Counted from the first letter of the stretch, positions 1-7,224 are shown. The stretch is DNA of 64,000 bases from an uncultured Prochlorococcus sp. (GCA_902625845.1 CACOCT010000002.1:81566-145565), one strand, 5' to 3'. Notes: generated by a model not told the origin, from the sequence alone. Made by a program: numbers and translations.

Positions 1-222
1 AAGGCAACATTTGGTTTGTTATGACCAACAAACATAATAATTTCATTTAGTCCATGCAATTATAAATAAATAAACTCTATTTTTACAAATTAAATAAATA
101 TTATTTCTTTAATCACAAAATATTTAAAGAAATAAACAAAAAATTGATAAACCTATAAACTTTAAATTATTAAAAAATATATCTTTTACGAGAAGGTTAT
201 CTAAAGCTACACATAAAAAAAA

Positions 223-744
223 TTAAAATTGTGGATCAATTTCCTCGTACTCATCTTCTTCATCTTCTTCATCTTTTTCATTAACTTCATACCATCCCCA
301 TTCTTTTGAAGTAACATCCTTATTATTATATTGATCAAAAAATGATTGCTCTTCTTCTCTATATACATAGGTAAAACATTCATTTGCACTAATTCTCTCT
401 GTCTCTTCGACTAACTCCATAGTATCTAAATCTATCTTATAAATCAGAGCACTGAATTCGCAAACTTTTACATCGACTGTATTAAGTTGAATCTCATTTT
501 CTTTTAACCAAAATTCTACATAATTAAAAAGATCTGTAAATCCTTCAAATCTTCCAAATTGGGGTGTAAAAGTAAAATATTCAGTTATTTTATTATTAAA
601 TATTTCTACTGCTGCACTTTCATACTTATTAAAAGATAAAACTTTTTCTTTAATCCATAAATTGCAACAGGCATACTCCCTCATATTTTTCCGTTCACAA
701 AAAATATATTCTCTACCTTTAATATCTTTCTCTAACTTTGACAT
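223..744 (-). CDS. Hypothetical acidic protein
   Basis: This 173-residue protein is not recognised. It has no signal peptide or membrane segment. The middle reads as an ordinary soluble domain, and the last 25 residues are almost entirely Glu/Asp (EKDEEDEEDEYEE). The overlapping 60-residue minus-strand ORF in another frame is a shadow of that acid-rich tail. The gene stands alone at the far end of the tRNA-Asn island, and its upstream 1.4 kb has no intact protein gene. A soluble cytoplasmic accessory protein is the safest reading. Confidence 0.55.
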   Translation of the reverse strand: MSKLEKDIKGREYIFCERKNMREYACCNLWIKEKVLSFNKYESAAVEIFNNKITEYFTFTPQFGRFEGFTDLFNYVEFWLKENEIQLNTVDVKVCEFSALIYKIDLDTMELVEETERISANECFTYVYREEEQSFFDQYNNKDVTSKEWGWYEVNEKDEEDEEDEYEEIDPQF

Positions 745-885
745 CGATAATTATTCTCTAACTTTTGAAAATATAACCCTAATTTTAAGCTAAATTAAGA
801 AGTATGTCTTTTCTCCTTTCTAGTCTTGAAAGACATATCCCAAATAATTCGAAGTATTTTTGCATCTCATATTATGATACAAAAT

Positions 886-955
886 GAACAAGAGAACTAT
901 AGTGTTGAGAGCCACAAAACACCATTTATCTTACAATAACACTCTACAAATTCAA
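886..955 (+). repeat. Island repeat, copy A (diverged)
   Basis: This is the most diverged of three copies of a dispersed repeat. It shares the core ATAGTGYTGAGARCCACAAARCA with copies at 4311-4392 and 9196-9280. As with the 4.3 kb copy, a MKLTxPF peptide reading frame follows within about 60 bp. It may be a promoter/leader block or a non-coding RNA. Confidence 0.45.
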
Positions 956-998
956 TAAAGAATAGGGAGGGCTGATAAGTAGAAAGTTAGGAGTTATT

Positions 999-1097
999 AT
1001 TAAACTTAAAACTCCATTAACTATCATAAGCAAAAACTTTAACAAGATTGATTTAATTAGACACTCAATGAAGTTAAAAGAAAAAATATGCAATTAA
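999..1097 (+). pseudogene. MKLTxPF small-peptide relic
   Basis: The 32-residue frame (IKLKTPLTIISKNF...) matches the N-terminal half of the 4451-4645 protein: KLxTPxTxxxxxFNxIDxIRH followed by a Lys-rich stretch. The initiator position reads ATT instead of ATG, and the frame stops after about half the normal length. The same repeat precedes both copies. It is best read as a dead paralog; translation from ATT is possible but unlikely. Confidence 0.45.
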
Positions 1098-1450
1098 AAA
1101 TTACATAATAATACAAAAAACTTACCAACTCTGATATCTTAATTATCTATTTTGACAAAAACCTTTCACTATAATTTTGGATATTTTGATACACTGATGC
1201 AACTTAATTACTATAACAAGTCCAAATAAAGATTCTGCTATATTTGCTAGTAATTGACAATACATTAAACTTTAAACTTTCCATTTAGATCAATAACTTC
1301 AATATACTTGGTGATTAATTTCTGGTCGCTAAACTCTTCTTTTAAAAGATTTTTTTAATAAATTTTTTTAGAATTGGCACATGTTATAGATAAATAACAT
1401 TCCACTTCAACCTTTCGCAGAAAAAAAATAAATACCTTAATATAAAAGTT

Positions 1451-1542
1451 GTGTGTAGGAGTGGTTTTACTAACAAGTGGAAACAAGGATACACAGAATA
1501 GGTAAAGCCAGAAAAAGATCCTTAGAGATAAGGATCTTTTTT
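1451..1542 (+). ncRNA. Yfr2-family-like small RNA, copy 1
   Basis: The block GTGTGTAGGAG(T)GGTTTTACT...GTGGAAACAAGGATACAC recurs almost unchanged at 8573-8669. Both copies end in a strong intrinsic terminator; here AAAGATCCTT/AAGGATCTTTTTTT closes the transcript. A TATAAA box lies just upstream of the presumed 5' end. Yfr2-family RNAs of marine picocyanobacteria are about 90 nt and carry a conserved GGAAACA element in a loop, which fits this length and core. The upstream region (GGCACAT...ATAG) also resembles that of the second copy. No convincing reading frame is present. The family name is assigned from memory of the motif. Confidence 0.72.
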
Positions 1543-1892
1543 TAATTAATAGTATTCTAAATTTATTTTAATATTAAATTGATATCTTCAGAAAAGTACT
1601 ATAAATCACTTGCTAATCAGAAGATTACAGAGAAGTAAATAATACAAGACCCTATAAAACTAGCTAATCCGTAGAGGATCTTTTCTGGGTTTCTGAATAT
1701 CTCATCTATCTAGTTACAAAAGTTGAATATAATCCAAATAATTTCTCAAAACATAACTATTGGAAATTAATTAAATGAACAATCAAAACTCATAATTTAC
1801 TATATTGACTATTCTTGATACCTAATATCAATTTTTTTAGAAAATTACAATGAATATCTAATTCTCTCTTCAAACCAGTATTAGAAATCAAG
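1543..1892. other. Gene-free AT-rich stretch
   Basis: No gene, clear hairpin or repeat is supported between the small-RNA terminator and the decayed minus-strand copy. All six frames are closed by frequent stops. Confidence 0.4.
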
Positions 1893-1978
1893 AAAGAGCT
1901 TAAGGGATAGAACTCATTCTCTGGATTAGCTAAATCAAGTGTTTTTTTTGTTTCCACTTTTTACTAAAATCGCTCATT
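1893..1978 (-). ncRNA. Decayed Yfr2-like copy
   Basis: Read on the minus strand, this stretch aligns with the 8.6 kb copy across its whole middle: GAGCGATTTTAGTAAAAAGTGGAAAC against GAG-GGTTTTACT-AAAGAGTGGAAAC, then ACACTTGA...TAATCCAGA against ACACTTGA...TAATTCCAGA. The GGATA after GGAAACAA has become an A-run, and the terminator stem is weak with no good T-tract. It looks like a third, inverted and probably non-functional copy. Confidence 0.45.
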
Positions 1979-2042
1979 CAAAAGCATTGTAATTTTTTTA
2001 ATTATTTATTTTCCAAAACATATACAGAATGGAATGTCACGC

Positions 2043-2062
2043 AACTGTCACATGTGACAGTT
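2043..2062. promoter_or_regulatory. Perfect 20-bp palindrome
   Basis: AACTGTCACATGTGACAGTT is its own exact reverse complement. It lies about 90 bp upstream of the secreted-protein gene at 2155, where an operator could sit. The half-site TGTCAC is compatible with many dimeric regulators. It does not match the NtcA consensus GTA-N8-TAC. Confidence 0.5.
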
Positions 2063-2154
2063 CGTAAAGAATAATATTCCAACTTTATATTTTAAATAAA
2101 TAATATAATGTTTAATTGTGTGTGTGAGTTGCTAAAAATAGTTTAATTTTAATT

Positions 2155-2598
2155 ATGAAGAATCTTATTATAACTCTTATATTGGGTATTTCCTTACCTC
2201 TAAATGCTTATGAGAATATAGGAGAGCGCAGTAATCGTGAAGCGTATGAGTCACAAAAAGGGTATGCATATGAAAACAAATGTTTTCGTTATGCATACAG
2301 GGAACAATATGTTCCAGGCAATTCAATATCGCCTGGCTATGTCAGATCTTACAAAGAAAAAGTTTCAATACCATGCAATAGTCCTCGCAATGTATTAAAT
2401 CATAACCTTAATAAGACTGAACACCAAAATGCATATGTAAAATATAGATCTGCACCAAAATGCGCTGGGAGTATGACTTTAGGAGGATTAATTGGAGGTG
2501 GACTGGCTGCATCACTATCAAACAGTGATGCATATAGTTGGAGTATACCTTTAGGTGCAGTTTTAGGGTTAGGTATCGGTAATAGTGGATGCAAATAA
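2155..2598 (+). CDS. Secreted glycine-zipper-like protein
   Basis: The first 18 residues form a classical signal peptide (MKNLIITLILGISLPLNA). The mature part is Tyr- and Arg-rich with three Cys, and ends in a Gly-rich hydrophobic stretch (GGLIGGGLAA, then LGAVLGLGIG) like the glycine-zipper segments of small outer-membrane or envelope proteins. It is probably exported to the periplasm or outer membrane. A perfect palindrome lies upstream. The enzymatic or structural role is unknown, and the overlapping minus-strand ORF is a shadow. Confidence 0.6.
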   Translation: MKNLIITLILGISLPLNAYENIGERSNREAYESQKGYAYENKCFRYAYREQYVPGNSISPGYVRSYKEKVSIPCNSPRNVLNHNLNKTEHQNAYVKYRSAPKCAGSMTLGGLIGGGLAASLSNSDAYSWSIPLGAVLGLGIGNSGCK

Positions 2599-2679
2599 TA
2601 TTAGGTTTAATTTATTAATCCTCTTAATAATAAAATTTCAATTAAAGGAGTATGTGATAATTAAATAGTAGGAGATTTT

Positions 2680-2898
2680 ATGAAAATGATTACTCCATTT
2701 CCTTCTCTAAAAAATGCAACTTCCTATATATGGAGAAGTCATAATTTCAATTACAAATTAGCTAAAGAAGCGAAAGAAGATTACTCTGAAAGAGAATACA
2801 CAAATCAACAAACAAGTTCGTATTGCAAACTTTATTTGATCAAATTAAATTCAGGTAATTCAAAGAAGAGGAGTTTCATTGTCTTTTCTTCTCAGTAA
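2680..2898 (+). CDS. MKLTxPF-family small protein
   Basis: The N-terminal 45 residues follow the island's peptide family: MKMITPFPSLKNATSYIWRS, then FNYKLAKEAKEDYxExEYxNQ, then SSYCKLY. After CKLY, where relatives end, the frame runs on for about 20 unrelated residues, probably because the original stop was lost. The leader AAAGGAG...GATAATTAAATAGTAGGAG resembles those of the 7066 and 8784 copies, so promoter and ribosome binding site were probably copied with the gene. Function unknown. The peptide is basic, with no signal peptide or membrane span. Confidence 0.5.
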   Translation: MKMITPFPSLKNATSYIWRSHNFNYKLAKEAKEDYSEREYTNQQTSSYCKLYLIKLNSGNSKKRSFIVFSSQ

Positions 2899-2932
2899 GA
2901 AGATATTTTTTGATAATCAATCAAAGATAATT

Positions 2933-3535
2933 ATGGCTTTTAATATTTCAATATCTAAAGATTGGCAATACATTTTCAGCGCATTCCTTTTAATTACATT
3001 TTTTATTTTTACTGATTTAATTGGAGTTTTTGACAAAGAATCTTTAATCTTTGTACCAAGATTAATTAGTGATCAACCATATAGAATTTTCACTTCAATT
3101 CTGGTCCATGCAGATTTAAATCATTTACTAAATAATCTTTTTGGAATAATCATAACTAGATATTTTTTAATTAGACTCGGCATTCAAAACAGATTTTTTT
3201 ATTTGAAATTTATTTTAATTTGTTCTTTTTTAAATTTTTTTATTATCTGGATTTACGAAAAGATCTTATCAGAGATTTTTAATATTTATCCTAATTATGC
3301 CACTTTAGGATTTAGTGGCATAATTTATGCTTTATATGGATTTTTACTTCTAACTTCTTTTTATGGAAAGAGTTATTTTTTAGGAAAAAAAGTTGGGCTA
3401 AAATCTAATGATGATGTAAAAGAAATTTTGATTGTAATTTGCTTTATAGGATTTATTTTCTCTTTCTCCCCAGGAGTGAGTTTATTAGGTCATGTAAGTG
3501 GTTTTTTGACTGGATGTTGCTTATTTTTAATCTAA
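2933..3535 (+). CDS. Rhomboid-family intramembrane serine protease
   Basis: This multi-pass membrane protein carries the rhomboid signatures. An HADLNHLLNNLFG stretch corresponds to the HxxxN region of transmembrane helix 2, GFSGIIYA holds the catalytic Ser (GxSG), and GHVSGFLTG holds the catalytic His (HxxGxxxG). Rhomboids cleave membrane-anchored substrates within the bilayer. I start at MAFNIS; the ORF track begins 18 codons earlier, in the tail of the preceding peptide gene. About 200 residues is a minimal rhomboid core. It sits alone in the accessory island and its substrate is unknown. Confidence 0.75.
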   Translation: MAFNISISKDWQYIFSAFLLITFFIFTDLIGVFDKESLIFVPRLISDQPYRIFTSILVHADLNHLLNNLFGIIITRYFLIRLGIQNRFFYLKFILICSFLNFFIIWIYEKILSEIFNIYPNYATLGFSGIIYALYGFLLLTSFYGKSYFLGKKVGLKSNDDVKEILIVICFIGFIFSFSPGVSLLGHVSGFLTGCCLFLI

Positions 3536-3628
3536 ACTTGATTACTTTATCCTTCATCAAATTAATTTAGTGACATTGGTAGCACTCAAACTTTATTCAC
3601 TTACTATTTGCTTTTAAATAAATCAAAC

Positions 3629-3784
3629 TTAATCTCGAGTTAACATTATTCCAATACCTATAAGCAATAATCCAATAGCTATTTGAGTAGAAGTTAAAAT
3701 TATATAAAACTTATTTTCAATGACCCTATCAAATCTATCGAAACTTCCATTAAAGATTGAGTAATATAAAAGTTGAGTATTCAA
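3629..3784 (-). CDS. Possible small single-span membrane protein
   Basis: The frame encodes about 51 residues from a TTG start. It has a charged N-terminal half (FDRFDRVIENKF) and one clear membrane span (YIILTSTQIAIGLLLIGIGIML) ending in TRD. There is no in-frame ATG, and it slightly overlaps the frame on the opposite strand. The well-formed helix argues for a real or recently lost gene; the weak start argues for caution. Confidence 0.35.
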   Translation of the reverse strand: MNTQLLYYSIFNGSFDRFDRVIENKFYIILTSTQIAIGLLLIGIGIMLTRD

Positions 3785-3796
3785 CTAAAATTCAAT

Positions 3797-3991
3797 ATGA
3801 AAGATATAAAAAATGATCTTGATATTTATTACGCAGCAGGAAATGCAAATACGCAAAGGCAAGAAGATGAAATAACAGGAATTATCAAAAAAAGGAATTC
3901 AGCTGGGTGGAGATTAATCGCAACAAGTACAGCAATTGTTGACACTAAAAACAATTTTTCAAATCTTTACTTGTTTTGGGAGAAAGAATAG
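3797..3991 (+). CDS. DUF4177-like small protein
   Basis: The pattern of charged helix, GWRLIATSTAIVD, then LYLFWEK near the end resembles DUF4177-type proteins, small alpha/beta domains with a conserved GWEL-v...FKR layout. I prefer the internal start MKDIKNDL; the ORF track starts eight codons upstream. No signal peptide or membrane span is visible. It is probably a small cytoplasmic protein of unknown role. Confidence 0.5.
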   Translation: MKDIKNDLDIYYAAGNANTQRQEDEITGIIKKRNSAGWRLIATSTAIVDTKNNFSNLYLFWEKE

Positions 3992-4042
3992 TAATTAATA
4001 TATCGGTCATTTGATATTCTTGTAGATTGAAATTACCTGCAA

Positions 4043-4303
4043 ATGAACACACTAAATTGTCCCCTTTTCAAGATCTAGGAATTTTCTAAGTTTCTTGGAG
4101 TTTCTACATCAACAATTAATCTATTGGTCAAGGAAGGAGACTTTCCTCCAAAAGTAAAAATAACGCCCAGAAGAATATTTATTATGAAAAAAGATAGTGA
4201 GGATTGGATAAAAAGTAAAAAAATAATAAATAAATTTCCAAAAAACAAAGGGGTATGCGTTTGCCCCTTTCGATTCTTGAACTTCGTTTCTCTAAATGTT
4301 TGA
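4043..4303 (+). pseudogene. AlpA-like excisionase/regulator relic
   Basis: The frame reads MNTLNCPLFKI, an amber stop at codon 12, then EFSKFLGVSTSTINLLVKEG-FPPKVKITPRRIFIMKKDSEDWIKSKK. The second part has the layout of AlpA/MerR-like phage regulators: a helix-turn-helix starting with LGVSxSTIxxLVKEGxFP, then a wing (PRRIF...) and a closing helix with D/E-WI. Such proteins act as excisionases or activators of integrase expression in integrative elements. The stop breaks the gene, though re-initiation downstream cannot be excluded. It is absent from the ORF track, and the ORF tail contains a terminator-like hairpin. This is the only recombination-associated gene seen in the island. Confidence 0.6.
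4241..4270 (-). terminator. Hairpin resembling tRNA-side terminators
   Basis: AAAGGGG and CCCCTTT form a perfect 7-bp stem, with an A-run on the left that reads as a T-tract on the minus strand. Orientation and composition match the hairpins preceding the four tRNA-Asn remnants. The sequence just right of it (TTGAACTTCG) is only a faint match to the remnant start TTGAACTCCCCGGG. Confidence 0.45.
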
Positions 4304-4310
4304 AGTCCTT

Positions 4311-4392
4311 TTGAATCCTATATTCTCTATACTCCTATCAAACAAAGAAATATAGTCCTGAGAACCATAAAGCATTATTACTTGAGCAAAAA
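4311..4392 (+). repeat. Island repeat, copy B
   Basis: About 82 bp aligns closely with 9196-9280, including TACTCCTATCA, AGAAATATAGT and CTGAGAACCAYAAAGCATTA followed by TTACTTGAGCAAAAAC. It lies 60 bp upstream of a MKLTxPF-type gene. The 9.2 kb copy instead abuts a tRNA remnant. Confidence 0.6.
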
Positions 4393-4450
4393 CACTCTTC
4401 AAATCTTATAGTAATTGAGCGAAAATATAAGTCATAATCTAGTATAATTT

Positions 4451-4645
4451 ATGAAATTAACAACTCCTTTTACCGTTCTCAATAGAAGATTTAATGAGAT
4501 AGATTTTATAAGACATGCTTTGAAATCAAAAGAAAAGTTTGCAACTGAAAGATTGCATGATGACTATAGAAAAATGTTAAAATCTGATCCTTGTATTATG
4601 TATTGTGACGAAGAATCTCCAGCTATCAGTAATGGATATGTTTAA
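4451..4645 (+). CDS. MKLTxPF-family small protein, divergent member
   Basis: The 64-residue protein starts MKLTTPFTVLNRR like the other island peptides. It then carries its own central helix (FNEIDFIRHALKSKEKF) and ends with DPCIMYCDEE, which parallels the SHCKVYC end of the family. A truncated relative lies at 999-1097. A GTATAAT box sits just before the ATG, so the leader would be very short. The gene is intact but of unknown function. Confidence 0.55.
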   Translation: MKLTTPFTVLNRRFNEIDFIRHALKSKEKFATERLHDDYRKMLKSDPCIMYCDEESPAISNGYV

Positions 4646-4678
4646 TTTATTCGAAAGATTTAAATTGATAGAAGTTAA

Positions 4679-5296
4679 TTATTTTAAATAAGAAGTTGAT
4701 TTTATATCGTTAATAAAAACTGCATCTGGTGAATTTTTAGTGGCGATAATATACGCCATATATTTTGTTTTATTCCCATAAGAGTGACCCATCCTTTTTG
4801 TTATTTGACCATTTTCTCTAATATTTGCAATTCCTTCATTTAAATATTGTTCTTCAGTTAGATCAATAACATAATTTCTACATTTAGATTCTAACCACCA
4901 ATGATAATCTCTCATATTTTTATCAAAAGGGCATAAGACTTTATATAAATCAAAATTTTTATGAAAAAATCTATGCATTACTCCTGCGACCAAATAACTC
5001 CATCCTCTAGTTAAATTATCTTTGTTTCTATTTGGAGGACATTCTCCATTAGTATATTTATTACCAATATCTATTTGACTTAGTTCTAAAATTTCTCTAT
5101 GAGAAATATGTAGACCCATCGGTCTTATAAAAATATCCAAAATTGATTGTGATATTGAGTGAATATTTTTAATTGATGCAGGAGTTGTTAAATCTCCCTC
5201 AATATATTTTTCTTTTGGGGTAAAGAGTTTTGTATTTTTTAAAACTTTATTATTTTGAACTAGCTTACCCTTTATTGATGTAATAAATAAATCCAT
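4679..5296 (-). CDS. Hypothetical protein with HWWLES...IDLT motif
   Basis: The C-terminal half contains YHWWLESKCRNYVIDLTEEQYL. This resembles the (H)W-E...IDLT-xQF pattern of YunG-like and phage-associated proteins with a papain/transglutaminase-like fold. A Cys-His-Asp arrangement could be catalytic (candidates C-P-F-D-K upstream, H in YHWW, D in IDLT), but I cannot confirm it. There is no signal peptide. The gene lies in the oldest part of the tRNA island and is intact. The fold assignment is a guess from motif shape. Confidence 0.45.
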   Translation of the reverse strand: MDLFITSIKGKLVQNNKVLKNTKLFTPKEKYIEGDLTTPASIKNIHSISQSILDIFIRPMGLHISHREILELSQIDIGNKYTNGECPPNRNKDNLTRGWSYLVAGVMHRFFHKNFDLYKVLCPFDKNMRDYHWWLESKCRNYVIDLTEEQYLNEGIANIRENGQITKRMGHSYGNKTKYMAYIIATKNSPDAVFINDIKSTSYLK

Positions 5297-5408
5297 TGAT
5301 AAATTATAAAATTAATTTTAAAAATTTAGATTTATTAATTATATTAATCATGAAAGTTAAAATTTAAGATACATTGGATAATTAAAAAGTAGCGATTTAG
5401 TAGTTTTT

Positions 5409-5573
5409 ATGAAACTTACTAATCCGTTGAATGCTTTTAGAAATGCAACTTCAGATATGTGGAGAATGAATAATTTTAATTTGAAATTACCGAAAGAAGC
5501 AAATCAAGATTATTGAGAGAAAGAATTTATAGATCATCCAACTAATATTCATTGTTTAATTTATTGTGAATAA
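5409..5573 (+). pseudogene. MKLTxPF small-peptide gene with nonsense codon
   Basis: The frame reads MKLTNPLNAFRNATSDMWRM, then NLKLPKEANQDY, a TGA stop, and EKEFIDHPTNIHCLIYCE. The 7066 paralog has TGG (Trp) exactly where this copy has TGA, so a single G-to-A change inactivated an otherwise full 54-codon gene. A 35-residue product is still possible. Confidence 0.6.
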
Positions 5574-5741
5574 AAATTAAAAATTAAAAATTGGATTAAT
5601 GAAAGCGGTAGAAAGATATTTGAACATTGATAAATGTTTTAAGCAAGAGATAGACTATTGTCTATATCAATAGAAATTGGAGTATTAAATTTAGTCTATT
5701 AAACCCAGTTTTAGTTGAAAAGATTTTAAAGAATATAATTT

Positions 5742-5767
5742 TAAAACCATAAACAAACCCTTAACAT
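5742..5767. repeat. CATAAACAAACCCTTAACA end repeat
   Basis: This matches the right end of the 16.6-19.0 kb interval (AAAACCATAAACAAACCCCTAACAT) at all but one position. It lies about 190 bp left of the 5951 tRNA remnant, at the corresponding end of its own interval. Confidence 0.55.
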
Positions 5768-5806
5768 AATTATGAAAACCCTTTTCTAATCAATGAAAAA
5801 TTAATT

Positions 5807-5826
5807 TCACGACCATATCACGACCA
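5807..5826. repeat. Tandem TCACGACCA repeat, 11-bp spacing
   Basis: TCACGACCA occurs twice with starts exactly 11 bp apart, about 130 bp left of the 5951 tRNA remnant. The position and spacing parallel the repeat sets beside the other remnants. Confidence 0.5.
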
Positions 5827-5898
5827 GCAAAATGGTGGATTTGAGTTATCCTGAAAACATCTGATCTTCTGATTTCTTCAAAACAGTAGTCAGGGCAT

Positions 5899-5932
5899 TA
5901 AAAAAGACCTCAAGTGAATTAACTTGAAGTTT
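5899..5932 (-). terminator. Terminator-type hairpin beside tRNA remnant
   Basis: ACCTCAAGT/ACTTGAAGT pairs over nine positions with one mismatch, and a run of A on the left gives a T-tract on the minus strand. It would have terminated tRNA-Asn when this junction still abutted the functional gene. Confidence 0.55.
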
Positions 5933-5950
5933 TAAGAATCCGAGATTGAA

Positions 5951-5994
5951 CTCCCCGGGCCGTTGTGCACTTAACAAAATATGTCGTGGTATGA
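5951..5994 (-). repeat. tRNA-Asn 3'-end remnant (att relic)
   Basis: CTCCCCGGGC matches the last ten bases of the tRNA-Asn gene in the same orientation. The remainder of the tRNA is gone. From the first base, ATG occurs at offset 31 and GTATGA at offset 39, exactly as in the 16603 and 19017 remnants. It is read as the distal attachment junction of an integrated element. Confidence 0.65.
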
Positions 5995-6056
5995 AATGAT
6001 TTTTCATGACATAAATGAAATAAATAAGAAAATGGTCTAATATTTTGACGAATAAA

Positions 6057-6365
6057 TTAGTTTTGTATTTTTTCTAAATTCCATTTATCAAATATTAATT
6101 TCATTTCTCTTTCGTAGTTTCTTACTTTCTTTGAGAAAGGTAATGCTTGAAAAATTATCCCAAAGGGAAACTTAAAAAAAGAAGAAACATAAACAATATA
6201 AAATTCGATAAAGGAAGGTTTTTCTGGAAGAGGTAAATTTTTTACATATGCCCAATCTATGCAAGGTTTTAGTTGCTTATCACTAGCGATAATATTTTTT
6301 TTGCATCTCCACCAAGAGAATAGATAAATGCAAATAAAAATAGGTAAAGGAAGAAGTCGCAACAT
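6057..6365 (-). CDS. Hypothetical membrane-anchored protein
   Basis: The 102-residue protein begins with a hydrophobic, Trp-containing segment (LPLPIFICIYLFSWW) and has a second hydrophobic stretch in the middle (FYIVYVSSFFKFPFGIIF). It ends in a charged helix. The family is not recognised. It follows a broken gene on the same strand by about 20 bp and may once have shared its transcript. Confidence 0.4.
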   Translation of the reverse strand: MLRLLPLPIFICIYLFSWWRCKKNIIASDKQLKPCIDWAYVKNLPLPEKPSFIEFYIVYVSSFFKFPFGIIFQALPFSKKVRNYEREMKLIFDKWNLEKIQN

Positions 6366-6385
6366 TAGAAATCTTTTACTTTATT

Positions 6386-6577
6386 TTATTCATCATCTTC
6401 AGGATGATGAGGATCCGAATGTGGAGGAATTGTAGCATTATATTCTTCCGATTTTGCTTCTCCTGTCATCATTTTTGTAATCCATCCTCTATGCCAAACT
6501 TCAAGTTCATCCCTTTGCCAAGGTTATAGATCTGGATACATTTCTTCTAATTCTTCAGGAGTCTTTAGTGGTTGCAT
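6386..6577 (-). pseudogene. Conserved small protein gene with nonsense codon
   Basis: The frame reads MQPLKTPEELEEMYPDL, a TAA stop, then PWQRDELEVWHRGWITKMM and an acidic/His tail. Everything after the stop is protein-like (high Trp, helical, no further stop until the natural end), so one base change, probably CAA to TAA, broke a 63-residue gene. Function unknown. Confidence 0.5.
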
Positions 6578-6651
6578 ATTTTTTAGATTTAATTTTGGCA
6601 GAGATTCCTCAAAAATTAAAGTTTCTATTTTATCCTCATTAGGTTTTTAAT

Positions 6652-6846
6652 TTATTTTCTCTTACCATTCCATTTCCACCCATTCAAATTTTTCAACAAA
6701 TTTATTTCTTCTTTAGAAAGTAAATTTTTATTATATTTTGTTCTCTGAATGCCAACCCATTGACCTAAAGCAGATGACTTAGTAGGAGGGCATGCATGTC
6801 CATTTTCTAAAAAGTAATTTTTTAATTCTTAAATCTTTTTTGCCAT
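6652..6846 (-). pseudogene. Helicase-associated (HA) domain relic
   Basis: The frame reads MAKKI, a TAA stop, then ELKNYFLENGHACPP, LGQWVGIQRTKYNKNLLSKEEINLL and GWKWNGK. This is the layout of the helicase-associated domain: an E-NGH-P start, then LGxWVxxQRxxYxxxxLxxE, ending with FxW. HA domains occur in large accessory helicases of marine cyanobacterial mobile elements. Only one unit survives, interrupted near its start. Together with the fragment at 6867-6950 it suggests a helicase gene that lost its centre. Confidence 0.55.
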
Positions 6847-6866
6847 TTAGATTTACCATCCTATTT

Positions 6867-6950
6867 TCAACCTTCAAATTTTTCAAAATGCTTTCCTCTG
6901 ACCCCGACATAAGGATCTAATGAAGCATAAAATTCATCAAGGGTTGCCAA
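6867..6950 (-). pseudogene. Possible N-terminal helicase fragment
   Basis: The 27-codon frame ends YVGVRGKHFEKFEG. The RGKxFExF pattern resembles the N-terminal restriction-endonuclease-like segment of large DEAD/DEAH helicases that end in HA domains. It lies directly upstream of the HA relic on the same strand, the order expected after an internal deletion. The match is short, so this is tentative. Confidence 0.3.
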
Positions 6951-7065
6951 GATTATTCTTTGATCAAATTAATATAATCATAAAGCTCTTTTACTCAGGT
7001 ATTAATACCCTATGAATTTCAAATTAAAAGGAGGATAATATAAGAGTAGAGATCTAGGAGGTCTT

Positions 7066-7224
7066 ATGAAACTCAAAACTCCGTTCACTGCCCTTAGAAA
7101 TGCAACTTCAGATATGTGGAGAATGCATGATTTTAATTACAAATTACCTAAAGAAGCAAAGCAAGATTATTGGGATAAAGAATGTATAGATCATCCAAGT
7201 AGTTCTCACTGCAAAGTTTATTGA
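7066..7224 (+). CDS. MKLTxPF-family small protein, intact copy
   Basis: This 52-residue gene is the best-preserved member: MKLKTPFTALRNATSDMWRM, HDFNYKLPKEAKQDYWDKE, CIDHPSSSHCKVY. It is too short for the ORF track. The start is supported by AGGAGG seven bases upstream and by a GGAGGATAATATAAGAGTAG promoter/leader that recurs before the 8784 copy. It has two Cys near the C-terminus, no membrane span and mixed charge. Its stop overlaps the end of the convergent membrane-protein frame. Function unknown; the multiplicity points to a mobile or selfish peptide cassette. Confidence 0.6.
   Translation: MKLKTPFTALRNATSDMWRMHDFNYKLPKEAKQDYWDKECIDHPSSSHCKVY

Larger units (their letters stand above)
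745..1450. other. Gene-poor AT-rich stretch
   Basis: No intact gene is seen. The stretch holds a diverged copy of an island repeat (886-955), a relic of the MKLTxPF peptide family (999-1097), and the inverted repeat ATGTCTTT/AAAGACAT near 814-838. The remainder is AT-rich sequence with stops in all frames, ending in the promoter region of a small RNA. Confidence 0.5.

Noticed and set aside
1-60. GTTTGTT/AACAAAC inverted repeat near the window start
   Set aside because: It has a 7-bp arm in AT-rich DNA with no T-tract or neighbouring gene end, so it could be chance.
207-389. 60-residue minus ORF overlapping the first gene
   Set aside because: It is an alternative frame of the Glu/Asp-coding tail and is Met/Lys-rich without protein character.
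1640-1700. A fourth Yfr2-like copy
   Set aside because: Only AGCTAATCC and a loose terminator-like run resemble the other copies, and the GGAAACA core is missing.
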